From assembly GCA_028023455.1 (NCBI GenBank), contig JAQFVV010000143.1:1216001-1280000 (forward strand): DNA of 64,000 bases, read 5' to 3'. The stretch's first letter is position 1. Each line of letters begins with the position of its first letter. The notes below the pieces were generated by a model. The model did not search any database. It saw only the letters and a program-made list of their open reading frames with translations, and was not told the DNA's origin. The translations under genes and the position numbers were made by a program. Below are positions 50,311 through 60,629 of the stretch, one piece after another. Source of the DNA: Epiperipatus broadwayi (Eukaryota > Onychophora > Udeonychophora > Euonychophora > Peripatidae).

Positions 50311-51300
50311 CAAGCAAATCATATATTCATTATGAATATTAAATTTTGTGTGTGCTTTTTTTACTCATAATTATATAGTTAATCATTTAGAGTGTTTTAA
50401 AGTTTTACTTGGGGATTTTACAAGTATCATAGTAGTGGGGTTAGTTAAAAAGTCAGCCAAATAGAAAAGAATAGCCTGACAAGGTAGAATTGAATTTTAA
50501 TTACTGATAATGATTGTATAAGTTCATGATTGTATCCAAATTTACATTAACTATAAGTAAAATAATTTTTTTCTATTTTTTATTGTAATTTTGGGGATAT
50601 GAAACAGTATATTTTTCTCTCATATCTGTTTCACCCCCCCCCCCCATAGTTCCATCTGTCCTGGAATTAAACCCTCTATGAGTACATGTATATAAGTATT
50701 AACACAGTTGTATATGAGTACCACATATATTGAAACAGTAAGGTCTGCTTTGTAGATCTTCATTTCACCTATTTCCTACCCTCATACCTTAGTTTGAACC
50801 CCAATCTATTGTAGTGTATCTGCAATACGCTTATATGCCAAAAATCCCACCTAATTTGAAACCACGAGTACAATGCTCGTATTATATATAAGTATAATTC
50901 ATTCCCAAATAAATAAAATTTTATGGATTATGTATCTGTTCACATAATTTAGATTTATTTAAAAAGTAGGTTATATAAGTTGTAATTGCGCACACATTAT
51001 GATATGCATTTTAAAACTCATATCAAAATTATAAATTGTTAATTAAAGTTATTTTGTTTGAATCTATTTACAAAAATATATTACAGTCGTAATATATTTT
51101 TGATTTAAAATAAAATTCATATTCATTTAGTAGATGGATTCAAATATTGCAATTGAAAAAGTAAAATCATTTTCTTTAATTTAATAAAAGTCATTCCAAA
51201 TATTTCTGTTAAAATAAATGAGGGACAATAGTTTAATTATTTCATGTTGTAATTATTATCTAAGAAAACAGCAGATATCCACTTAAGGTTTTCTTTAATT
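50310..51300. other. A+T-rich non-coding stretch
   Basis: Contains a run of about fourteen C at 50,633-50,646. Nothing else is recognised. Confidence 0.5.
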
Positions 51301-51478
51301 AGTAAAAGTAATTTTTAATTAAATCTAGTTTGTAATTCGAATGTCGACAAGGAAGTTAACAATAGAAATTAATTAAAATTTTGTTGAATTCCTTTAGACA
51401 TTTGGATGGATTTAATTACAGCTGATAAGTCCGATATATTTTTGTAACGCTCCAGGGCAGTTCTATTGTTCAATTCTA

Positions 51479-51489
51479 CTATAAAAGGA
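51479..51489 (+). promoter_or_regulatory. TATA-like box
   Basis: ctataaaagg matches the TATA consensus and is followed about 28-30 bases later by a pyrimidine-rich start-like tctccattctgg. It sits in the CpG-retaining island. In an A/T-rich genome TATA words are common, so only the context raises its weight. Confidence 0.3.
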
Positions 51490-51819
51490 AGGGTTTTCTT
51501 TTGTTCTCCATTCTGGTCACTTTCTAATGGAATGTTTCTGGTCATTTGCTGATGAAATAGTCTAGTAAAATATTCTTCAAAATATATTTTCCTGAGATTT
51601 TAGCTATGTGCCTGCGAACTTATATTTGAAGCCGAGTTTTCATCTTTAAATTAATTCACCATGTTTACCCACACAAATTGCTAACCTTGACATGTCAGAG
51701 TAGAGCCAGCATGGAGGCTATTTCCCTCAGGAATGGCCGGCTGCTGCTCTAGACCATCGGAAGCTATCATGTAAGGAACCCCGGAACTGCTGCTGCTGCC
51801 AAAATATGAACAATTTCAG

Positions 51820-51881
51820 ATTTTGCTGCTGAATTATACAACTTGCCAAACATCAATCTACCTGCAAATGCTTCTGCAGAG
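51820..51881 (+). other. Candidate internal exon
   Basis: Acceptor aacaatttcag (ending 51,819) and donor gcagag|gtaacc (from 51,882) bound 62 nt. With one base from an upstream exon it is open and reads DFAAELYNLP then NINLPANASAE, a natural-looking composition. The required phase (one base carried in) is what the candidate first exon at 12,691-12,766 supplies (G + AT gives Asp). Family not recognised. A second frame is also open, which weakens the argument. Confidence 0.33.
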
Positions 51882-52630
51882 GTAACCCCAAATTAACCCA
51901 AGAGCTTTTGTGATTCCTAACTAAAATGCTATAGCTATTTTAAATTGTTTTTCTTTTATGTCACATAACTTTATTATGTACTTCTTTAACGTGTTCAAAT
52001 ATAATCAACAGTTTTGCTCTCTATCCTTGGGTTAATATTTTCAATTTATTAAGCTTTCTTTTATTTTATTATGATAATGTGTCAGAATCATCTTTGACCG
52101 AGTGAATTATTCCCTTTGTTGAAAGTAAGATGCTGCTATTAAGGCATATTTTAAATTTATAAAAATTCCCAATTTTATTATCTTGCAAATCACTCGTTCG
52201 AGGGCGATTCTAAGCTTCTTTAATATATATAATAATCAAATAGTTTAAAATTACATTTTATTGATTTTAACCTAATATGAGAGTATGTGCGAGGTCTATG
52301 ATTAAATGTGTCCCCAAATGCATGATTGCGTAAATAAACCTATGCTTACTTTTCAAACCCACAAGCATGCATTTTCCTATTTTAAATACTGTGTACTACT
52401 TTAATTACAAAGTTCATCATTGACGTCGAGAATGTGCGGACCCTTTTAAATGAATTTCTGGGAATTTGATTGGGCATTTCTCGTAATCCAAGTAAAACCC
52501 ATTTAGTATGTTTTATATACAGTAGTCTAGTATTGCTGGTAAATGAATTGGTTGTTGAGACCGCTTCATTTTCTTTCCAAGGATTTTAAACGGCCAAGTC
52601 CGCTCTCTTTTCGTTTTCTGCATTTCCCAG

Positions 52631-52725
52631 GCAGAATGTGTACTCAAATGTCACACCTGGGAAATAGATGCAGTCATCACCCAGTCGCTAAGTTTTGGCT
52701 GTTCATGGCAACCACATTCCTACAG
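52631..52725 (+). other. Candidate internal exon (weak)
   Basis: Acceptor gcatttcccag and donor ctacag|gtcagc bound 95 nt that are open in two frames. The in-phase reading after 51,881 is AECVLKCHTWEIDAV then ITQSLSFGCSWQPHSY. The donor is mediocre. The segment also lies over a perfect inverted repeat, so it may be a regulatory element instead. Confidence 0.22.
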
Positions 52726-52809
52726 GTCAGCGGCAAGATGCCCTCCGTAGTCATTTCTAATATTCACTATTGTTTTATTTATATATTTGTTTTTACAAAG
52801 CATACATGA

Positions 52810-54660
52810 TTTAAATGTATCACAACCTCCAACTTTAATAAATTCATTATTAGCAATACTGACCTCCCATCTGCTTTAATTATTATTATCAAATAAATGC
52901 CTTGATCACATCCTCATTTTGTTGCTTAGTTGTCCGTGCTATTCTCAAAATCAATAGATATTATATAACCCGTAATATCAAATATTTTATTAAACTTTTA
53001 TAATTACTCAAAGCCCCTTGCACATGTTCCCATCTCTTTAAGCACATTATCATAATGCTATTAGCCCGAGGGATAGAATATATAATTTTGCTTTAAAACC
53101 TTTTTGTCATTTCTTGGAATGTAATGCCAACAATTATTCAATACGTGTCCCTGTCTCATATCAGCAGACAGTGGCGTTATATATATATTTCTATATAAAT
53201 AAATTTTGAAATCATTTAAAACTAATTTTGATTCTATTTTATTGATTCCTATCACTGTCTCAGTCTATATATCTATTTTATACATTTATTTTGTACATCC
53301 ATAGACATTAATTAGCCACCCAAACTTATTTTAGTATAGAGTCTTTTTGTTTCTTCCTGACCACCAGGCACTGGTAACAGGTTATACTAGTAGCATCAAA
53401 TGCGTTATCATGGAGGTGGCACTGTGAAATTTGGACTTTAGATTCAAACTTAGTATATCTAGAAGGCAACCCCTCCTAGAATGTTCAGTTTCATGTTTGG
53501 GGTTTGAATTCTGCAGTGTGTTAGCAAAATAGACAATTCTGACTGTTACAATATATAGGAAAATAACTAACTGTACTATCATAGATTTATATATATTACA
53601 GCAGATATATTTTATTTTAAAAATCTATCCTTTTAAATTATATATTTTGTTTTCATTAAAAAAAGTCAATTTATTACTTTTACATTTAAAATTGTATGTA
53701 TATATGTGTGATTCATATAACACTATGATTCATATATAGCACAATATGATACAAATATTATTTAGAAGTTTTAATGCTTCTAAATTTTAAATTAAAATCG
53801 TTGTAAACAAAAATCATGCCACCACACCTGTGTTGATATAGCATGTGAGCAAAATTTTAAACTGGAACTATTGACAAGTCTTTGGGAAATCGAGATGGCC
53901 CAAGTTAAATTAAAAGTGTTTAAAATTTAAACAAAAAGTTTAAATCAATTTTGTATCAGCTGTAAATCTATCTTGTTTTCAAATTATTATAGGATCTCAA
54001 AATCATATAAATAGACCATGTTTCAAGCTGTGAATATATATAGTATAAATCTAAAGAAACATTGCCACCAGTCTCAGTTTGATTTTTGACACAGCATAAT
54101 TTTTGACATGGAAGAGTAGAATGGCATTAGATTTGCCCTTTTTCTGAGAGATGTTGATCTTTAGTCCCATTTTACATGTCTAAGGGCCCATTATCATGGT
54201 TGTAGAGATGGGTGACCTTACTGCTAATGGATTACTACAAGAAGATTATAGTTCAAATCAGATAGTCTATCCATAGACCAAGAATGCCATTACACCTGCC
54301 ATCTGATGTGCATAAATTACCAACTGCAACAAAGATTGGTAATATCCTTTCTAAGAAATGCAGATCTCTAAGCAATTTCTAAATCTTTAACTTTAATATT
54401 TAAAACCAGCTGATATTATGTAATTTGAACATTCATTATTTTATTCTTCAAATTCTATTTAAACTAATATAATTAAATCTGTATAAATCTTGCCTGAAAT
54501 TATCTCTATAAATATAATTTACTTCTCTAAATTAAATTAACTGTAATCAGTAATTATCTAAATTCCTTTGTACTATGGTTGTGCCTATATACATTGTTCT
54601 AATTATTTATCCCAATTTATTTTATATGTTATAATATGCAAAGTATTTCTAAACTGTGAA
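52810..54660. other. A+T-rich non-coding stretch
   Basis: Patches at 53,340-53,560 and 53,800-54,360 are less A/T-rich and may hold old SINEs (a B-box-like agttcaaatcag occurs at about 54,249-54,260). No boundary or duplication was found. Confidence 0.4.
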
Positions 54661-54664
54661 CATT

Positions 54665-54770
54665 GTGAAAACTTTTAAAGAAGAGATAATTTTAGTATCT
54701 CCATTTTAATATTTAATCAATGCTAATTAGTATACTTGAATGCTGTTTTAAAATCCTGTTTGATGGATAA
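54665..54770 (+). repeat. Repeat A, copy 2, 5' part
   Basis: Matches 36,926-37,024 (gagataattttagtatctcc ... aaatcctgtt) and stops abruptly at ggataa, where a 3.6-kb insertion begins. The remainder of this copy resumes at 58,384. Confidence 0.85.
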
Positions 54771-54868
54771 TGTAATGGTCAGAAAGCATAGTTACTTTAA
54801 CCTGACCCAGAGACAAAAAACTGTAATGATCAGAAAGTATAGTTGCTTTAACCCAACCCAGAGACATA
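54771..54868 (+). repeat. 51-bp tandem duplication at the insertion's 5' end
   Basis: tgtaatggtcagaaagcata (54,771) and tgtaatgatcagaaagtata (54,822) start two units sharing gtt.ctttaacc and acccagagaca. The terminal sequence of the element is thus duplicated, as can happen by slippage or by insertion of one end next to another. Confidence 0.8.
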
Positions 54869-55357
54869 TGTAAATGGGTTAAAACCTCACCTGCCCTTTT
54901 AGAACCTAACTAAGTGAATCACTCCCTCAACCTCACAAAAGTTAATTTTCTATTGCAGCCTGGGGGTCAGGTAGACATAAAAACTCTTAGGAATCCTAGC
55001 ATATGATGATCAGGTTTACACATATACAATAATAAACATCTACAACTTGGTTACTATTATAAATTATAGTTTATTGTTAACATAAGGTTATTTATGTTTC
55101 ATTTAATGGAATTATTTACAAATAACAAGAAAAAACACACGTAGGTATATAAGATTCAGTTGTACTTAGATTTTGACTAAAAGAAAAACAAAATATTTTA
55201 TATGCATTATTAAACATGGTGATAAATTTGACTAGGTAGAGAGGAAGTGCAGAAATTAATCTATGGTGTGAGAACATAATAAAGTTAACATGTTTAAATT
55301 TAGCTAAATGAACCAGAGACTGAATTGAACATAGCATCATTTTTACTAAAATATATA

Positions 55358-56229
55358 CACCTGAGTCTCGTTTTACGCTATAGATAGGTTCCTCAGAAAA
55401 CACGCGCAAACGAAATCATGCAAAAATAGACATAACTTACATTGAAAAGGGAGGGATGTGGTCTGTGATTGTTCAAAATTCATGTAAAAGCAAAGCACCA
55501 ACGTAAAATTACTTTAAAATTCGCGCAAAAAAAAAAATAAGGAAAATAAAATATGACCAATAAAAAATTTCAAATTTGAAAAAAATTGATACAAGACAAA
55601 CTTTTTTTAACTATAATATTTAATTTTATTCAAAATAATATATTTTTATGCATAATTTACAGTACCGTAATTTACATTTCTTTATACACGTTTTAATTAT
55701 TATGATTTTCTGGTGACAATGTAATTAGTAATTAATCTTTGATACGATGATTTTATTAATTGTTTACGAAACTTGCGATATCCAGACATACAACCATTTA
55801 GCTCTTGTTGGAATTTAAGAGCACGTTAATGATTAGTGTCATTAATAAGAAAATAATAATTGATTACGTTCTTTTTTAAAAAGCAAAAACAGAATGTGAT
55901 TTAAAATGCAAAATTAACATGCACAATGTTTGAACAAATTTACATTATAATCTTGTAAAATTTAATATGTGTATACATAAAATGTGGAAATCATGATTTT
56001 AATTTCATTATTGCATAAAATCTTACTATTATAAAGCACGGAAAATATTGAAATTACTAAGATAAAAGTCAAATTCCAATAATGTGCTATTACTTTCAAT
56101 ATAATGTAAGTGCACAAAATTTATTATTTAAAGTAATAGTGCATTATCAGAAATCAACTTCCAGTGAAACACGAATCGCATAACTTCAAAATTGTGTTAA
56201 ATAAGTCAGCGTAAAAAGAGACCTAGGTG
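55358..56229. mobile_element. TA-flanked MITE, 872 bp, nested
   Basis: The left end CACCTGAGTCTCGTTTTACG and the complement of the right end CACCTAGGTCTCTTTTTACG agree at 17 of 20 positions. Both sides are flanked by TATA (TA duplication). Interior CpGs (acgcgcaaacg, attcgcgcaaa) are comparatively frequent. There is no transposase. The TA target suggests a Tc1/mariner-type or similar source, but the terminal sequence alone does not settle the superfamily. Confidence 0.72.
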
Positions 56230-58370
56230 TATATAATCCCAATGATTCTTTAATAATAGATTTACATAGCATCACACATATCATATATCAACAGGCATAA
56301 TTATAAAATAAAAGGGTAAGATTCAGTGACTATGATATTTACTTAAATGTGTGTCTCTAAACTATAGTAAAGTCTTCATCATGGTGTCAAATTGACCAAT
56401 GGATAGCTACTTCATCTCTAAGTGATTATTGAAAAAGGAACTCATTCGCCTGAGTGTGACCTGAGTTCAGGAATGAACTGTTTTGTGATAGCTTAATGTC
56501 CATTTTCTTCTCACTGCCCCTTTAACAGGATTCACTATTCCAGGCAACTAATGGTGTCCAGTATCCATGAGCTGGCTGGATGAAGTATTTTGGAAAAAAA
56601 AATACAATAAAAGAAATGTAGAGACACTATATAAGCACTAAGTAACACATCACAGGGAATGCAGTCAAACTTTAAATAGTAAAGCCTTATTAACATTAAT
56701 ATATATATGATTCCATATATTACTGTGCTAGAAAATCTGTTATACAATAATACCCCCCCCCCTCATTTCAAAGTCATAAAATAAACTTATATACAGGCAT
56801 TATACCAGCATTTATTCTTAGCCTGATTAATCAATAATTTTTGTTATTTAATTAATTTATGCACATAGATTTGATGAATATTGAATAGATAATTATATGA
56901 AAAAGATCATACTGTACGCCTTTATTACAAATACTAAATAGCAAATGCTTATATATACTGTGTCTGCCAATAAGTATTTATTTAATAAGCATTTAGTCTT
57001 GATTAAATATACATATAATAATTGCGGGATTTTCTAAAAAATATAAATCGACAAATTAAATAGACGCATATATATATATGATATGCATGTCTTTCTTAGT
57101 CTAATTATAAAATGAAAATAGAGTTTAGTTAAACTAAGTGGCAATATACTCTTTTCTCTCTCCTTTAAAAACATTTAATAAAAAAACAACTGCTGGAGAA
57201 CGTGGAGGGAATTCTTTCGAAAAAATCAAAATAATTTTTACAAATTATTGAGAAATGATGTCTGCCTTTTATTATAGCGGGTTGTAAAATAAAATAAAAA
57301 AGTTTAACTTATTTAAAATATGTCCTAGCTTCTCCTTGATACATATATATATTCCATATTACCAATGAAATAATAAATACAAAAAAAAAAGAGATATTGT
57401 TAATTTCATATGTATGCTAACAATATGTCACTATATATATAAAAGCAGAATTAGTTGATCATTAGAATACATAACTTAACTTTTTTTAAATATATGTTAA
57501 GTGAAACCATAATATATAAAAAAAATGACATAGATAAAAAGTTACTGGTTATTCAGAAGCGCATATATATATATGATATGAATTAAACCATATATGGATG
57601 GTGAATTAAGAGTCCATTTTTAGAGACCTCATGATGCAGTCATTATTTCTTGATGGCTGTTATGGTCTATATACAATATCTATGCTCCTGTTTCCATTTA
57701 AATAGGTCTTTCAGGTAGCAAGGGTAGGCAGTTATCAGGCATGATTCTTTGTTTTTCTGCTGGGCTTCATCTCTAGGACTCTCTCTGAGGATGGACAAGG
57801 ACGATGGGGGGGAATTTTTCTACTCATGCATGATTTGTACAGACATTTATGAACCGATCCAGACTTTAGAATAAGAAAATGATGATTTTTTGAACAGAGA
57901 ATAATTTTAGTATTTATACCTTTTAACACTTTTTTTTTCACATTAATTAATTCATTGCAGTTTATCAATGCTTCCATTGTTTACCAGCTCTTAAAAGCAT
58001 CATACAATTTTACACTATTGTTAAACAAATGATTTTATATTACCTCATTTTTCTTAATGAATCTTAAGTTAAAATTATTTTACTTAATCTATTTTGTGCA
58101 TCAGCTGATTTCTTTATTTGCAGATGCAATACTTTTCTATATTTGCTAATGAAATAATTTATTTTACGTTAAACTTTTTCTATAATTTCCAAATTATATA
58201 CATTTAAATTTCCTTTATAATTTACAATTTATTTTAACATTATATACACACATATATTATTAATTATTTATTTTAATATCCATTTGCTGTGGTTGACTTT
58301 ATGGTCTGTGGTCAAATAAACAGTAAATGATGAAGCACACATATATGTGGCTATATATATATATACATGT
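56230..58370. other. Interior of the 3.6-kb insertion
   Basis: A/T-rich with a C11 run near 56,752 and TA repeats. A less A/T-rich patch at 57,600-57,850 has no recognisable product. No polyprotein motif was seen in any frame. Confidence 0.45.
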
Positions 58371-58383
58371 ACGGCTTCAATAA

Positions 58384-59814
58384 TAACCGATCACTCTGTG
58401 CTCACTATTATCATTGATTTATATTATATTTATTTATGGTTTGCCTAGTCAGAATTATTATAAATTATGATGGTTAATATCTATTAGTTAGAAGTGATAG
58501 GCTAGCTAGAAATAATATTAAAGTATATTGTCATTATTGATTAATACCATTAAATATACTTTCTCCCCCTGAGATTATGACTTAATATGTAGATTCAATA
58601 TTTTAAACTAGATTGATAATTTAGTTTAGCCCTTTTACTTAGCATGATTAATGTGCTATTTTAAGAGCTGGGTTATGTTAGTTTAACAGAAAGAGGCTAT
58701 CTGTTTAGGTGCAATTAACTTTACATATGCATATTTGTATTTTACTTATGTATGCGAGTGTTTTTATAAGTATGCTTTGTACATTATGTCTTCCTACACC
58801 TTCTAATATGGGTTTGTGGTAGAGACCACTCCCATTCATCTTAGTTGGGGTATGGATATGTTTTAGAACTGAAACACAAGGGTCCAGACCATTTTCATAA
58901 AGTCTATCGAAATAGAAGTCCATCTGGTCCTAGGGAGCCATGCATTTTGATGCGTAATTCCATAAATAATTTACTCATTCACACTGTGAATTTATATCTT
59001 AATGTTTTATTTAGTACTATAGCATATATATGTGGATCTAAAGTTAACCAGGTCTCTTCCACCTTATTAATTAATCATTCATCCTTAGACTGAAATCCGA
59101 AACTTTCATTACTAGACTGAATCTGAATTTTATTTGAGCTTAATTATTTATAATATGTAGCAGCCATCTTAGCACTGTATATAGTAATCATCTTAGCTAG
59201 ATTATTCTCTAATAATATGGGCAAACCAGTGTAAATAAGTTTGGCATATTCATTATTATAGGCATATATTTCATTAACTGCACAAATATACCTGTACACC
59301 TATTTTATATGTTAAGATGAGACCGCTAGGTTAATTTAGTCTCATCCACTATGTAACGCCTGGGTGAGTTGATACCACACATTTAATACCATATAATTGT
59401 CATTTTTGTTTGATTTATTTTGTTGTTCAATAAACCTATTTAAAATATAAAACTTGTTTCATATCTTCTTGCTCGCAATCCAAATTCTGATTCCATTAAT
59501 ATTATGTATATATGTTGAATGTGCATTATAGTTAAATAATAGTAACTTTAGTTTAGTTAATCATTAGCATATTAATCTATTTAAAACCTCTAGTTAGTCT
59601 TTGTGTAATCTGTTTCTGAGTCTCATGTTTTCCTGTTCATCATAGAAGAAACTGAGACTCATGTGTAACTTCAGAAATGTCATTCATAAGGTGTCAAATC
59701 ATGGAGTACTGGTGAATGAGTTGAAGCTCGGTCAGATTTGGGATCTTACCTTTCTGTCATCTTTGGTGTATTTTACCTTTACTCTGGATTTTGTTGTGTG
59801 AATGTATAAATCTT
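58384..59814 (+). repeat. Repeat A, copy 2, main part
   Basis: Collinear with 37,028-38,488: tttatggtttgcctagtcag, ggctatctgtttagg, agggtccagaccattttcat, gactgaatctgaatttta, tgtagcagccat, and gattttgttgtgtgaatgta at the end. Differences are scattered substitutions and small indels, so the two copies are old paralogues in the same orientation. Confidence 0.87.
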
Positions 59815-60384
59815 GACTCCAATTTAAGAGTCAGGCTTACTCTCTACTGAATTTTTTACCGCTAAATACTTTGATATGGGGTAATATTTCAAGCAATTTT
59901 TATAAAAGCTAAACTTTAAGACATGTGATTACACATTACAGATAGGCATTTGGAATATACATATTGTAACAAAAATCTTCAAAATATATAAGGAATCTTC
60001 ATCAATCATAATAGTAAAACCACTTCCCATGACTTCTTCATAAGGGTATATAATATACTTCTTCATAAAGATTTGGGGAACTTCTTGATCTAATAATCTC
60101 ATTTCAAATTTAAATTATTGCAAGAATATTTCTCATCCTTTTTGAGCTTTCAAAATTGTTCTAATCCACTGCCTTTTCTTTTTGATTCATTTCCTGCCCA
60201 TTTCCATTTAAAGTCTTTACAATAATTATTATTATTAACACTGGTTTTTCATTTCCATTTTTCTATTTCTTTTTGTAATTTATAATATTTTTTTGTGTCC
60301 TTTGCATTTTTTTATTCATTTTTTAATTCAAATTTCAAGTTTCATGACCAAAAGTTAAAAACAATTAAAACAAATTAGTTTGAT

Positions 60385-60622
60385 ATAAAAACACAGTTCT
60401 TATGAATATAATACAGTATGGGTATAAATTTTCTGGACATAAGGCAAAATTATAAAACCACAGTCCTTATAAATATGATACATTATGGCATAAATAGATA
60501 TTGATAATTCAACTACTTTTTTAATGAGGCAAAATTATAAAACTTCAATCTTTATGAATATAATACAATATGGACTCTGATAATCAGCATCCCTTTTAGT
60601 TAGGCAAAATTATAAAAAGCCA
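60385..60622 (+). repeat. Minisatellite, about 80-90 bp unit, 3 copies
   Basis: The word ggcaaaattataaaa recurs at about 60,443, 60,529 and 60,604. Between recurrences come similar cttatgaatataatacagtatgg-type stretches (about 60,399, 60,465, 60,551). Units vary in length and sequence. Confidence 0.7.
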
Positions 60623-60629
60623 CTTCAAA

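Larger units (their letters stand above)
51300..52800 (+). other. CpG-retaining, apparently unique island with promoter- and exon-like signals
   Basis: Compared with its neighbours this stretch has many CpGs (ctcgttcgagggcg, gacgtcgagaatgtgcgg and others). It has no foldback arms, no SINE signature and no similarity to other parts of the window. It contains a good TATA-like box (ctataaaagg), a perfect 10-bp inverted repeat (atttcccagg 52,622-52,631 / cctgggaaat 52,656-52,665), and two exon candidates. This is what a host regulatory or exonic region inside a large gene would look like, but there is no homology proof. Confidence 0.4.
54771..58379. mobile_element. 3.6-kb TG...CA insertion in Repeat A, LTR-like
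   Basis: The uninterrupted copy 1 reads agataataagcgattgct at 37,021. Copy 2 reads ggataa, then 3,609 bases starting TGTAATGGTC and ending CGGCTTCA, then ataataaccgatcactct. This gives a 4-bp duplication (ataa at 54,767-54,770 and 58,380-58,383) and TG...CA termini, the signature of LTR retrotransposon integration. I do not see two flanking LTRs or a polyprotein inside, so it may be a long solo LTR or a deleted element. A nested MITE accounts for 872 bp. Its first 100 bases are a 51-bp tandem pair. Confidence 0.7.

Noticed and set aside
52543-52809. 88-codon open frame over the exon-like segment
   Set aside because: The frame differs from the exon-phase reading and runs through a splice-like acceptor, so it is probably incidental.
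36926-59814. Repeat A copies as the two LTRs of one giant retrotransposon
   Set aside because: They are too diverged, have no TG...CA ends, and the 16 kb between them contains unrelated repeats and no polyprotein.
60385-60622. CRISPR-like array
   Set aside because: Units are long, variable and without equal spacers. The genome is eukaryotic; it is a minisatellite.
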